DNA of 64,000 bases from Roseobacter sp. GTDB taxonomy: Bacteria > Pseudomonadota > Alphaproteobacteria > Rhodobacterales > Rhodobacteraceae. Positions 16,024 to 25,269 of this stretch are shown here, piece by piece. The position numbers and the translations under genes were made by a program. Numbering within the stretch: position 1 is the stretch's first letter; the number at the start of each line of letters is the position of its first letter. Where the stretch lies: positions 1 to 64,000 of the forward strand of contig JAGXHA010000069.1 of the NCBI GenBank assembly GCA_024636475.1. Direction: 5' to 3'. The notes under the pieces are model-generated. The model saw nothing but the letters and a program-made list of their open reading frames with translations, did not search any database and was not told the origin of the DNA.

Positions 16024-17304
16024 TTAGCAGCCTGGGGTGATGCCGGATTCAGCCGCAAATGCAGCCGCATCTTCTGCCACCAATGGGCCAAGCACGTCTT
16101 GGTCAGACTGAACGAAGTCTGTGATCAAGCTCCAGCTGTCGGCAGCTGCATCCCACTGCGCCACAGCCACAAGACCGTTGCCGCCGTGGTTTTCGCAGGA
16201 GACTTGGAACTCTGGGCCAAAGCCGGGCAGACCCAGATCGGTCATCTTGGCTTCAGTGATCTCAAGCGCTTCCATACCGTCGCGCATTTGACCAGGTGTC
16301 AAAGCCTTCGTGTTGTGAATGCCTTGTGCTGTTTTCGCAGCTTCGGCAGCCAGCATCGCAGCATAAAGACCACGGTTATACAACGCCGTCCCGATTTGAT
16401 CGCCTGCACCCGCAGCTTTGCCCGAATCAACGACATACTTCTGAATGTCCGCAAAGACTGGGAAATCATCGCCCACGTTGTGGAATGTCAGCGACTTGTA
16501 CCCGTTTGCAGCTGCACCAGACGGACGCACGTCGTTCTCGGAACCGGACCACCAGATGCCGATGAACTGATCCATGGGATACCGGATGTTCGCGGCTTCC
16601 TGAATGGCAACCTGGTTCATAACGCCCCAGCCGTACATGATCACATTGTCAGGCTTTTCACGGCGGATTTGCAGCCACTGTGACTTCTGCTCTTGGCCGG
16701 GGTGGTCAACGGGCAGCAGGGACAATTCGAAACCGTGCTTTTCGGAAAGCTCTTCCAGCGTGCGGATCGGTTCTTTGCCGTAGGCAGAGTTGTGGTAGAC
16801 CAGCGCGATTTTCTTGCCTTCAAGGCTGCCGTCATTGATGTCCAGCAGGTGCTTGATCGCAACCGATGCGCCATCCCAGTAGTTCGCAGGGTAGTTAAAG
16901 ATGTTCTTGAACACTGTGCCATCTTTGGCGGACGTACGGCCATACCCCATCGAATGCACCGGAATGCCGTCAGCCGTTGCTTTGGGGATCAGCTGATAGG
17001 TAATGCCGGTCGAGAGCGGTTGATAGACCAATGCGCCTTCGCCCTTGGTGCTTTCATAGCATTCAACGCCCTTTTCAGTGTTGTAGCCGGTTTCGCATTC
17101 GATCATCCGGATCGGTTCACCACCGATGCCGCCGTCACGCTCGTTCAGCAACGTGAAGTAATCCTGATATCCGTCCGCGAACGGAATCCCGTTGGCCGCG
17201 TAAGGTCCGGTCCGGTAGCTGAGCGATGGAAAGACAAGCTCTGCCATTGCGGGGCCAGCGGCCAGTGCAGCGCCAAGCGCCAGTGTGGTCAGTTTCAGTT
17301 TCAT
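16024..17304 (-). CDS. Liv-type ABC transporter substrate-binding protein
   Basis: A 426-aa periplasmic binding protein of the Leu/Ile/Val family (type I fold). Residues 1-21 are a Sec signal ending AMA. Typical segments are PFADGYQDYFTLLNERDGGI near the start and NPGM/GQEQKSQWLQIRREKPD in the hinge region. The family also binds aromatic acids, urea and amides; the two CoA ligases in the cluster argue for an acid rather than an amino acid. An AGGGAGGA site fixes the ATG at 17304; the frame upstream of it is non-coding. A stem-loop at 17363-17384 in the leader may raise its expression above that of the permeases. Confidence 0.93.
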   Translation of the reverse strand: MKLKLTTLALGAALAAGPAMAELVFPSLSYRTGPYAANGIPFADGYQDYFTLLNERDGGIGGEPIRMIECETGYNTEKGVECYESTKGEGALVYQPLSTGITYQLIPKATADGIPVHSMGYGRTSAKDGTVFKNIFNYPANYWDGASVAIKHLLDINDGSLEGKKIALVYHNSAYGKEPIRTLEELSEKHGFELSLLPVDHPGQEQKSQWLQIRREKPDNVIMYGWGVMNQVAIQEAANIRYPMDQFIGIWWSGSENDVRPSGAAANGYKSLTFHNVGDDFPVFADIQKYVVDSGKAAGAGDQIGTALYNRGLYAAMLAAEAAKTAQGIHNTKALTPGQMRDGMEALEITEAKMTDLGLPGFGPEFQVSCENHGGNGLVAVAQWDAAADSWSLITDFVQSDQDVLGPLVAEDAAAFAAESGITPGC

Positions 17305-17362
17305 CGGTGGTTCCTCCCTTGGATATATCCGATCTTGCCGGGTTTGCCCGGTCGTCTTCTTC

Positions 17363-17384
17363 GGCAGGGTCTTTCGCCCCTGCC
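17363..17384 (-). other. Stem-loop between livM-like and binding-protein genes
   Basis: GGCAGGG and CCCTGCC pair perfectly around an 8-base loop, in the 92-base gap before the binding-protein gene. Such intercistronic hairpins can stabilise the downstream mRNA, which fits the high need for binding protein. No T-run. Confidence 0.35.
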
Positions 17385-17396
17385 ATGCGCCAGTCC

Positions 17397-18473
17397 CTAG
17401 TGCGGGAAGGGCCACAATCTTAGTTTTTCCTTGGCGACGCGCCACAGTTGGGCAAGGCCGTGCGGTTCTGCGATCAGGAATATGATGATCAGCCCACCCA
17501 CGATCACAAGCTGCAAATGCGCAACGATATCCGTTGGCCAGCCCAGCCAATCCACGCCAACAATCTTGAGCGCGACGGGCAGCAGCACCAGAAACGCGGC
17601 CCCGGCAAAACTGCCAAAGATCGATCCCAGACCGCCGATGATGATCATGAACAGCACAAGGAATGATTTCTGGATGCCGAACACTTCGCCAACTTCGACC
17701 GCGCCCAGATAGATGGAAAAGAACAGCGCGCCCGAGATGCCGATAAAGAATGAACTGACCGCAAAGGCTGTCAACTTTGCCCGCAACGGGTTCACACCAA
17801 TAATTTCGGCCGCAATATCCATATCGCGGATCGCCATCCATTTGCGCCCCACCGACCCACGGGTCAGATTGCGTGCAACATAGGCACTAAAGATCACGAA
17901 CATCAGACAGAACAGATAGGTTGCCCATGCTTCCGTATTCGGACCAGTGATGATGATGCCGAAGAACGTCCTCTCGGGCGAACTGATCTGGCCGGAAGCC
18001 GAATAGTTGTAGAACCACGGCACGCGGTTGAACAACCACACCAGAAAGAACTGCGCGGCCAGTGTCGCCACCGCCAGATAGAAACCCTTGATCCGCAAGG
18101 AGGGCAGACCAAACAGCACACCAACCGCCGCCGTGATCAAACCCGAAATCAACACATGCACCAGCATGCTGATATCGGGAAAGCTGGTCATCAGCTTATA
18201 GCAGGCATAGGCCCCCACAGCCATGAAGCCACCAGTTCCAAGGCTGACCTGCCCACAGTAACCGACCAGAATGTTCAAACCGATCGCCGCAATGGCATAG
18301 ATCAAAAACGGCAGGAAAAGCGAGTTTACCCAATAGTCATTGATCACAAAGGGGATCACGACAATCGCGATGAACAACACAAAGTAATAACGATACCGAT
18401 CGAATTTGATCGGAAAGGTCTGACTATCCTGCGCATAAGTGGAGCTGAAATCCCCCGATTCACGATAAAGCAT
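17397..18473 (-). CDS. Liv-type ABC transporter permease (LivM family)
   Basis: A 358-aa inner-membrane permease with about ten helices, starting after a short polar N-terminus. The family loop LNILVGYCGQVSLGTGGFMAVGAYA appears in part near residue 65 and the GGLGSIFGSFAGAAFLVLLP segment near residue 280. With the LivH-like protein it forms the channel of the importer. GGGGAG lies about six bases before the ATG. The leader carries TTAAGACCATTT, which recurs before the LivG-like gene. Confidence 0.93.
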   Translation of the reverse strand: MLYRESGDFSSTYAQDSQTFPIKFDRYRYYFVLFIAIVVIPFVINDYWVNSLFLPFLIYAIAAIGLNILVGYCGQVSLGTGGFMAVGAYACYKLMTSFPDISMLVHVLISGLITAAVGVLFGLPSLRIKGFYLAVATLAAQFFLVWLFNRVPWFYNYSASGQISSPERTFFGIIITGPNTEAWATYLFCLMFVIFSAYVARNLTRGSVGRKWMAIRDMDIAAEIIGVNPLRAKLTAFAVSSFFIGISGALFFSIYLGAVEVGEVFGIQKSFLVLFMIIIGGLGSIFGSFAGAAFLVLLPVALKIVGVDWLGWPTDIVAHLQLVIVGGLIIIFLIAEPHGLAQLWRVAKEKLRLWPFPH

Positions 18474-18492
18474 CAGACGCTCCCCTTCTTCA

Positions 18493-18504
18493 AAATGGTC
18501 TTAA
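18493..18504 (-). repeat. 12-base leader repeat (TTAAGACCATTT), copy before the LivM-like gene
   Basis: The minus strand reads TTAAGACCATTTTGAAGAAG just before the ribosome site. The same 12 bases recur at 20424-20435 before the LivG-like gene. Possible shared translation or RNA-binding signal in one operon. Confidence 0.4.
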
Positions 18505-18560
18505 GTTCTGGGGCCCGAACGCAACACATTGGCAGCGCCCCGATCCGGCATTGATTTAGG

Positions 18561-19550
18561 CTAAACCCGTTCAATGATCTTCTCCCCAAACAAGCCTTGC
18601 GGGCGGAACACCAAGAAAATCAAAGCCAGCATATAGGCGAACCAATTCTCGGTAGCACCGCCCAGGAAAGGCGCACCAATCAAGAACTCGAACAGTTTCT
18701 CACCCACGCCGATGATCAAGCCACCGACAATCGCACCGGGGATCGAGGTAAATCCGCCCAGCATCAACACCGGCAAAGCCTTGAGCGCAATCAGCGACAG
18801 CGAAAACTGTACGCCTGATTTCGTGCCCCACATGATGCCCGCAACAAGGGCTACAAACCCCGCCAGCGACCAGACCAGGATCCAGATAAAGTTCAGCGAC
18901 ACGCCAACCGACAACGCCGCCTGATGGTCGTCCGCCACGGCCCGCATCGCACGACCCTGCTTGGTATATTGCGCAAACATCACCAATCCGATCACCAGCA
19001 ATGCCGCAACAATGCTCGCTACGATATCAAGGTTGTCGATGAAAAAGCCGTAACCCAAGGTCTCGAACGTGGTCTCGTCGATCCACATGTTGATGCCCTG
19101 CGGCAACCCCACGTCCATCGACTTGATGTCGGACCCCCACATAAGATCGCCGACACCTTCCAAGAAATAGGCAAGGCCAATGGTCGCCATGAACAGAATA
19201 ATCGGCTCTTGCCCCACCAGATGGCGAAACACCAACCGCTGTACCGCGTAGGCCAAGGCGATCATCACCACCATCGTCAGCAAGATCGCCATGAAGGCAG
19301 GAACGTTCCACCCGAAATAGTGAATATCAGTGCCAAAGATAGCGTTGATCAGATGGCTAAAGGGCACTTGCCCGTCCATGATACCGGCCAAGGTAAGCGC
19401 GGCAAAAAGCGCCATTACACCTTGGGCATAATTGAAAATACCGGATGCTTTGTAGATCAGAACAAAGCCCAACGCGACAAGTGCGTAAAGCACCCCCGCC
19501 ATCAGACCGTTCGCTGTTACCTCTAGGGCAAAGGCCAGTTGCTCAGGCAT
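18561..19550 (-). CDS. Liv-type ABC transporter permease (LivH family)
   Basis: A 329-aa inner-membrane permease with about eight to nine helices. The LivH signature ALVALGFVLIYKASGIFNYAQG is present in part near residue 22, and the conserved GGFTSIPGAIVGGLIIGV block near residue 265. It partners with the LivM-like permease. GGAGGG seven bases before 19550 fixes the start; a longer frame begins inside the preceding spacer. Order in the minus-strand cluster is ligase, livG, livH, livM, binding protein, livF, PaaK-like ligase. Confidence 0.94.
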   Translation of the reverse strand: MPEQLAFALEVTANGLMAGVLYALVALGFVLIYKASGIFNYAQGVMALFAALTLAGIMDGQVPFSHLINAIFGTDIHYFGWNVPAFMAILLTMVVMIALAYAVQRLVFRHLVGQEPIILFMATIGLAYFLEGVGDLMWGSDIKSMDVGLPQGINMWIDETTFETLGYGFFIDNLDIVASIVAALLVIGLVMFAQYTKQGRAMRAVADDHQAALSVGVSLNFIWILVWSLAGFVALVAGIMWGTKSGVQFSLSLIALKALPVLMLGGFTSIPGAIVGGLIIGVGEKLFEFLIGAPFLGGATENWFAYMLALIFLVFRPQGLFGEKIIERV

Positions 19551-19585
19551 ATCAGACCCTCCAGTTTGCAAAGTTTAGGGCAAAA

Positions 19586-20407
19586 TCAATCTTCATGTGC
19601 GACCCCCAAATAGGCGTCAATCACAGCCTGGTTGTTGCGCACCTCGGTCGGTGAACCATCACCGATCTTCTTGCCATAATCCATCACGACCACCCGGTCG
19701 CTCAGGTCCATCACAACGCCCATGTCATGCTCGATCAGCACAATCGTTGTGCCAAATTCGTCGTTCACATCCAGAATAAAGCGGCTCATGTCCTCTTTTT
19801 CCTCGACGTTCATGCCCGCCATCGGCTCGTCCAGCAGCAGGATCGACGGCTCAGCCGCCAAGGCCCGCGCTAGTTCAACCCGTTTTTTCAACCCGTAAGA
19901 CAATCGCGACACCGGAGTCTTCCGGATCGCCTGAATCTCAAGGAAATCGATGATTTTCTCGGCAACTTCACGGTTTGCAGTCTCTTCTGCCTCGGCCTTG
20001 CCCTTCCAGAACGACTGCGCAAACAACCCGGTTTTCATATGGGTCAGCCGTCCGGTCATGACATTGTCCAAGACCGTCATGCCTTCAAACAATGCGATAT
20101 TCTGGAACGTCCGGGCGATACCTTGCTGCGCCACCTCAAAAGGTTTCATCGGTGCACGTCGTGCACCTTTGTACCAAACCTCGCCCTCCTGAGGCACATA
20201 GAACCCGCTGATGACATTCAGCATCGACGATTTGCCCGCACCATTCGGCCCGATGATGGCGCGGATCTCGCCCTCGCGCACATCAAAAGAGATGTCCTTG
20301 ATCGCTTCAATGCCGCCAAACCGCAGGGTGATGTTTTTCATCTCCATCACCACAGGGCCGATCTGGCGACCATCCGCAGTGACGTATCCGTCCGCCTGAT
20401 CCTTCAT
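19586..20407 (-). CDS. Liv-type ABC transporter ATP-binding protein (LivG family)
   Basis: A 273-aa cytoplasmic ATPase. Walker A GPNGAGKSSMLN (about 53-64), signature LSYGLKKRVELARALA (about 165) and Walker B ILLLDEPMAGMN, followed by the H-loop IEHDMGVVMDLSDRV. It energises the importer with the LivF-like subunit. AGGGTG lies about seven bases before the ATG. It follows the acyl-CoA synthetase gene by 73 bases. Confidence 0.95.
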   Translation of the reverse strand: MKDQADGYVTADGRQIGPVVMEMKNITLRFGGIEAIKDISFDVREGEIRAIIGPNGAGKSSMLNVISGFYVPQEGEVWYKGARRAPMKPFEVAQQGIARTFQNIALFEGMTVLDNVMTGRLTHMKTGLFAQSFWKGKAEAEETANREVAEKIIDFLEIQAIRKTPVSRLSYGLKKRVELARALAAEPSILLLDEPMAGMNVEEKEDMSRFILDVNDEFGTTIVLIEHDMGVVMDLSDRVVVMDYGKKIGDGSPTEVRNNQAVIDAYLGVAHED

Positions 20408-20423
20408 GCGACACCCTCATTCC

Positions 20424-20435
20424 AAATGGTCTTAA
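20424..20435 (-). repeat. 12-base leader repeat (TTAAGACCATTT), copy before the LivG-like gene
   Basis: Identical 12-mer to 18493-18504, again immediately 5' of the ribosome site (minus strand TTAAGACCATTTGGAATGAG). Confidence 0.4.
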
Positions 20436-20480
20436 AATCCACTGCGCAACCGCAGCGCCCGAACACTCCGCTCATGGTGC

Positions 20481-22451
20481 TCATTCCGCAGCCATCTTGC
20501 GCGTGTCGGCAAAAACCTTTGCGTCGCGCACTTCCAATGTAGCCGCGATCGACCCCTTGCGCCCGTCTTCATAGGTCACTTCCGTGACCGTGCTGACCGA
20601 AGGCGATCCGTCATACAAAGCGTTGATAATGTCTTCGAACTTTTCGCCAATCACCTTGCGGCGCACCTTGCGCGTCCGGGTCAATTCACCGTCATCGGCG
20701 TCAAGTTCCTTGTGCAGCACAACAAAGCGATGCACCTGACACCCCGACAGCATTTCGTCTTCCGCGATCGAGGCGTTGACCTCTTCGACGTGGCTTTGGA
20801 TCGTTTCCATAACCTGCGGATGCCGTGCGAGTTCCTGATAAGACGCATAGCCGATATTGTTCCGTTCGGCCCAGTTGCCCACCGCTGTCAGGTCGATATT
20901 GATGAACGCGGTGCATTCCGTGCGCCCGTTCCCAAAAACGACCGCCTCAAGAATATTGGGGAAGAATTTCAGCTTGTTTTCAACATATTTTGGCGCAAAC
21001 AGATTACCATCAGCCATTTTACCAACATCCTTGGCGCGGTCGATGATGCGCAGGTGGCCTGTGCCTTCCTCGATAAAGCCCGCGTCACCGGTGGCGACCC
21101 AGCCTTCTGCATCCTTGGTATCGGCGGTGCTTTCAGGGTTTTTGTAATACTCTACAAACACGCCGGGGCTGCGATAGAACACCTCGCCATTCTCGGCGAT
21201 CTTCAATTCGACACCGGGGCACGTCACGCCAACCGTGTCGCTACGCACTTCGCCATCTGGCTGCGCGGTGATGAACACGGTCGCTTCGGTCTGGCCGTAA
21301 AGCTGTTTCAGGTTGATCCCAAGCGAGCGGTAGAAATCGAAAATCTCTGGCCCGATCGCCTCGCCCGCCGTGTAGCCAACGCGCACGCGGCTCAGGCCAA
21401 GGGTGTTTTTCAACGGCCCGTAGATCATCAGTTCCCCCAGACCATAGGTAAGCTTGTCAAGGAACCCGACCGGCTTGCCGTCCAGAATGTCGGGACCGAC
21501 ACGCCGCGCAACGGCCATAAATTTGTCGAACAGCCATTTCTTGAAACGGCTGGCGTCTTCCATGCGGATCATCACGCTGGTCAACTGAGTTTCAAAAACC
21601 CGCGGTGGCGCGAAGTAATACGTCGGGCCAATCTCGCGCAAATCCACATGCATGGTATCAGCAGACTCGGGGCAGTTGGTGCAGAACCCTGTCCACATCG
21701 CCTGCCCGACCGAGAAGATGAAATCGCCGACCCAAGCCATTGGCAGATAGGCCAGAATATCATCGGTCTGGCGCAGTTTGTCGAATTCCGAGGACGACTT
21801 GGCCGTCTCTATAATATTGCGGTTGCTCAGAACGACGCCCTTGGGCTTGCCCGTGGTGCCAGAGGTATAAAGCATCACGCCAGTGCTATCGTAGTCCAGC
21901 TTGGCCTGCCGCGCTTCAAGCTCGGCAATATGCTTATCCCGCGCTTTGCGGCCCATCTCTTGAACGGCGGTGTATTGATCCAAAGTGGCGTGATCGTATT
22001 TGCGCAGGCCGCGCGGATCAAGGTAGATGATCCGCTCGAACTGGGTCAAATGGTCTTGCACCTCAAGCACCTTGTCGACCTGTTCTTGATCACCCGCCAC
22101 GACAAAGCGCGCACCGCAGTGATCCAGCACATAGGTCATCTCTTCGGCATTGGCGTCTTGGTACAAAGGCACAGGAACAGCGCCGACCATCTCGGCCGCC
22201 ATCATCGCCCAATAGAGATAGGGACGGTTGCGGCCAATAATGGCGATGAAATCACCCTCGGCCGCACCCAGTTCAAGAAGGCCGAGCGCAAGCGCCTCGA
22301 CCTCGTCGCGCGTCTGAGACCACGACCAACTTTGCCATATACCAAATTCTTTTTCACGATACGCAGGCGCATTCGCGAATTGCTTTGCATTACGATGCAA
22401 CAACGCCGGAACGGACTGCGGTCCGTCAGCGCTTACAAGCGTGTAAGCCAA
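20481..22451 (-). CDS. Long-chain acyl-CoA synthetase-like AMP-binding enzyme, TTG start
   Basis: A 656-aa adenylate-forming enzyme of the FadD/long-chain acyl-CoA synthetase superfamily. The P-loop YTSGTTGKPKGVVLS is at about residue 205, the QTEATVF motif at about 385 and the ATGDAGF motif at about 455. It makes an acyl- or aryl-CoA from acid, ATP and CoA. I choose the TTG at 22451: GGGAGGA stands six bases upstream and no ATG or GTG is suitably placed. First gene of the transporter cluster, so import and CoA activation are probably co-regulated; a 13-base palindrome lies 56-68 bases upstream. Confidence 0.88.
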   Translation of the reverse strand: MAYTLVSADGPQSVPALLHRNAKQFANAPAYREKEFGIWQSWSWSQTRDEVEALALGLLELGAAEGDFIAIIGRNRPYLYWAMMAAEMVGAVPVPLYQDANAEEMTYVLDHCGARFVVAGDQEQVDKVLEVQDHLTQFERIIYLDPRGLRKYDHATLDQYTAVQEMGRKARDKHIAELEARQAKLDYDSTGVMLYTSGTTGKPKGVVLSNRNIIETAKSSSEFDKLRQTDDILAYLPMAWVGDFIFSVGQAMWTGFCTNCPESADTMHVDLREIGPTYYFAPPRVFETQLTSVMIRMEDASRFKKWLFDKFMAVARRVGPDILDGKPVGFLDKLTYGLGELMIYGPLKNTLGLSRVRVGYTAGEAIGPEIFDFYRSLGINLKQLYGQTEATVFITAQPDGEVRSDTVGVTCPGVELKIAENGEVFYRSPGVFVEYYKNPESTADTKDAEGWVATGDAGFIEEGTGHLRIIDRAKDVGKMADGNLFAPKYVENKLKFFPNILEAVVFGNGRTECTAFINIDLTAVGNWAERNNIGYASYQELARHPQVMETIQSHVEEVNASIAEDEMLSGCQVHRFVVLHKELDADDGELTRTRKVRRKVIGEKFEDIINALYDGSPSVSTVTEVTYEDGRKGSIAATLEVRDAKVFADTRKMAAE

Positions 22452-22506
22452 ATGTCTTCCTCCCAATGCCTGCTCTTTAATGGCAGGTCGATCGCTGATG
22501 CGATTC

Positions 22507-22519
22507 TGATGTCACATCA
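22507..22519. promoter_or_regulatory. 13-base palindrome in the ligase/histidine-kinase divergent region
   Basis: TGATGT-C-ACATCA is a perfect palindrome, followed by a further TGATGT. It lies between the divergent acyl-CoA synthetase and sensor kinase genes and could be an operator for the transporter cluster. Confidence 0.35.
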
Positions 22520-22660
22520 TGATGTCGTCAAAGGGTGTGCGTCAACTTTTTCCGAATGATTTCCTAAACCTTACGAATTGTTACAGCGGCTATTTTCCTT
22601 TGCAGGGCTTTGCGCAGCGAGGACGATGGTGATAATCAACACGCAAGGACGGGGGATAAA

Positions 22661-24571
22661 ATGCAGCTTAATGACACGCAAACAAATGCGATGACCGCCG
22701 CTGGCCTGAACTTGATTGCGCAAGCATTGACGATCTATGACGCGGATCTGCGTCTGGTATTGTGCAACGTTCCTTTTCAGCAGATGTTCAACCTTCCTTC
22801 AGGGCTTGTAACACCCGGAGCCACTTTCCAGGAAACCATCACCCATCTGGCCAAAACTGGCGAGTATGGCGAAGTGGAAGACGTCGACGCCTTTGTAACC
22901 GAACGCGTCGTTCAAGCCCGCGCGTTTGAGCCGCATTATATGGAACGGACCCGCGCCAACGGGCGCACCATTTCTGTTGAAGGGTCGCCTTTACCCCAAG
23001 GTGGCTGGGTCACGGTCTATACCGATATTTCGCGCACCAAACAGCAAGAGGCGCTGCTGCGTGCGCGCTCTGATGCGCTGTCTGGCCAGGTCATCGCCCG
23101 GGCCGAGGAGTTGTCGGCCACCAATCGGGAACTTGCTGCGATCAACTCAGCACTGGAAGAGGCCAAGCGGCAACTGACCCTGTCAGAAGCACGGACCCGT
23201 CTGACCACTGAAATGATGCCGGCCCATATCGCCCATGTGGATGCCTCCGGTCGCTATACATATTCCAACCGCCGCCTGACTTCTGTCATGCCGGGCCGGC
23301 CCACCGATCTTATTGGGCGCAAGATACGGGATGTTCTTGGCCCTCAGGCCCATGACAGCATCACCCCTGCATTGAACAAGGCCTACGCCGGAAAACCTTC
23401 GATTGTTGAGTTCACAGACGAGGCAAGTGCGCGCCGCATCCGGGGGGCCTTTACGCCTGACACAGGCGGTGGCGTCTATATTCTGTCCATGGATGTGACC
23501 GAAGAGACCCAGAACCGCACGGCGTCACAGCAGACCAGACGACGCGAAGCCGCCGCACAGGTGATATCCGGACTGGCGCATGACTTTTCGAACTTGCTGA
23601 CCATTATCCTTGGCCAGCAATCGAGACTTGCAAGGCTGGACGGCTTACCCGTCAACGCAGTGCCCCTGATCGAAGGGACCCTCGCCGCAGCCCGCCGCGG
23701 TGGTGCCTTGCTCAGCACGATTGCAGACATGACCGGTGCACGGACCTTGCGCCCCGCGGCCACGGATATCAAAAACCTGCTGGCAGACCTCAGCCTGCTG
23801 GCGCGGCCAACCCTTCCCATCGCGCTTGAGTTTCATGTCCACAACAATATGCCCGACCAACTTGTCTTGCTCGACAGTGGCCTTGTGCAAGACGGACTGT
23901 TGAACCTGATCCTGAATGCCCGCGATGCCTGCGCAACAGCGGGGGCCATCACGCTGGAAGTCAGACTGGTGCATGACACCTGGATCGAATTTGTTTTGGA
24001 AGATACCGGGCCCGGATTTTCCGCCGCAGCGCTTGAAAATGGCTTTGCGCCCTTCTTTACGACCAAGGGGGCCGAAGGATCGGGGCTAGGATTGCCGATG
24101 GTCTTTGACATGGCGAAATCCGCAGGGGGCGATCTGCGGCTGGCCAATACGGACACGGGCGCAATGGTGACCATGCGCCTGCCCTATCGTCCCGCCGTGC
24201 CAGCAACAACAGGACTAGTGCTTTTGGTCGAAGACGCTGACGACCTGCGCGCACTGGTGCGCGATATGCTGATGGGTCTGGGCCACTCGGTGATCGAGGC
24301 CGCCAGTGCGGACGAGGCAACAGCGCTGCTGGCCGATCTGCCAGATATCGCGCTGATCCTTTCCGACATTCAATTGATGGGCGAAGCCACTGGCCTTGAT
24401 CTGGCCGAGCGGTTGGGTGCGGATGCCCCGCCACTGGTCTTGATGACATCGCTTCCCGCTGATGATGCCATGTTTCTAAAGGCGCAGACGCTTGCTCCTG
24501 TGCTGCGCAAACCGTTTGACACAAATGATCTGACAGCACTGATCGCCCCCAAAACAATGGCAGCCCAATGA
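22661..24571 (+). CDS. Hybrid sensor histidine kinase with two PAS-like domains and a receiver
   Basis: A 636-aa soluble hybrid kinase, no membrane segment. Order: PAS-7 type sensor (about 15-125), coiled coil (125-185), second PAS-like region (185-285), phospho-acceptor H-box with GLAHDFSNLLT (His about 310), catalytic ATPase with N-box LILNARDAC, DTGPGF and GSGLGLP, and a C-terminal receiver with acidic LLVEDADD and phospho-Asp in ILSDIQLMG. It overlaps the next response regulator by 4 bases (ATGA), so the two are a pair. The signal is cytoplasmic and unknown. GGGGGA lies before the ATG at 22661. Confidence 0.92.
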   Translation: MQLNDTQTNAMTAAGLNLIAQALTIYDADLRLVLCNVPFQQMFNLPSGLVTPGATFQETITHLAKTGEYGEVEDVDAFVTERVVQARAFEPHYMERTRANGRTISVEGSPLPQGGWVTVYTDISRTKQQEALLRARSDALSGQVIARAEELSATNRELAAINSALEEAKRQLTLSEARTRLTTEMMPAHIAHVDASGRYTYSNRRLTSVMPGRPTDLIGRKIRDVLGPQAHDSITPALNKAYAGKPSIVEFTDEASARRIRGAFTPDTGGGVYILSMDVTEETQNRTASQQTRRREAAAQVISGLAHDFSNLLTIILGQQSRLARLDGLPVNAVPLIEGTLAAARRGGALLSTIADMTGARTLRPAATDIKNLLADLSLLARPTLPIALEFHVHNNMPDQLVLLDSGLVQDGLLNLILNARDACATAGAITLEVRLVHDTWIEFVLEDTGPGFSAAALENGFAPFFTTKGAEGSGLGLPMVFDMAKSAGGDLRLANTDTGAMVTMRLPYRPAVPATTGLVLLVEDADDLRALVRDMLMGLGHSVIEAASADEATALLADLPDIALILSDIQLMGEATGLDLAERLGADAPPLVLMTSLPADDAMFLKAQTLAPVLRKPFDTNDLTALIAPKTMAAQ

Positions 24572-25269
24572 AACGCCCCCTTGTCACCATTCTGGACGAC
24601 GAACCCGAAATCCGCACTTTGCTGGCCGAGGTCTTGGAGGAAGCTGGTTTCGACACGCTCAGCTTTGGCCGCGCCCGCGCTTTCGAGGCCGCTTTGGCCA
24701 CCCACACCCCTGACGTTTGCCTTGTCGATCTGTCCCTGCCCGACACCGACGGGTTGACATTGGTCCACCGCCTAGCACTTGAGCAAGGTGCCATCGTCAT
24801 CATTATTTCAGGGCGCGCACAGGTGCAGGACCGCGTCACCGGGCTCGAACTGGGGGCCGACGACTACATCATCAAACCTTTCGATCCCGCCGAGGTGGTT
24901 GCGCGCATCCGCGCCCGTCTGCGCAGCGCCAAGCCCGCGACCCAAGCGGGCAGCATCGCAAAATTCAACGGTTGGACCGCGCATTTTGACAGGTATGCGC
25001 TGGAAGACGATGCAGGCGTCGAAACGCCGTTTTCCCACGCCGAAGGCGAAGTGCTGCGCCTGTTTCTTGATGCACCCAAACGTCTGATCAGCCGCGCCCA
25101 GATGCAAAGCAGCCTTGGCGGTGTCGCGTCTGAAAGCTTTGACCGCGCGATGGATGTGCGCATTTCACGCCTGCGCACAAAGCTGCGCGAAGACCCGAAA
25201 AACCCGCAATTGATCAAGACGATCTACGGTGCAGGCTATATCTTTCTGGGAGATGTCTCATGGACCTGA
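24568..25269 (+). CDS. OmpR-family response regulator
   Basis: A 233-aa regulator: receiver domain (1-120) with ILDDEPE, phospho-Asp in CLVDLSLPDTDG (about 52), conserved Lys in IIKPFD (about 103), then a winged-helix DNA-binding domain (about 140-228) ending KTIYGAGYIF. It receives phosphate from the hybrid kinase encoded upstream with a 4-base overlap and overlaps the next acetyltransferase gene by 10 bases. Its targets are unknown; the divergent acyl-CoA synthetase and transporter cluster is a natural candidate. Confidence 0.95.
   Translation: MKRPLVTILDDEPEIRTLLAEVLEEAGFDTLSFGRARAFEAALATHTPDVCLVDLSLPDTDGLTLVHRLALEQGAIVIIISGRAQVQDRVTGLELGADDYIIKPFDPAEVVARIRARLRSAKPATQAGSIAKFNGWTAHFDRYALEDDAGVETPFSHAEGEVLRLFLDAPKRLISRAQMQSSLGGVASESFDRAMDVRISRLRTKLREDPKNPQLIKTIYGAGYIFLGDVSWT

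Noticed and set aside
16024..17841. Frame extending the Liv binding protein upstream by about 180 codons
   Set aside because: The signal peptide and AGGGAGGA site start at 17304; the upstream part is the complement of the permease gene.
20712..22559. 615-codon plus-strand frame opposite the acyl-CoA synthetase
   Set aside because: Antisense to a clear enzyme on the minus strand; no ribosome site or domain.
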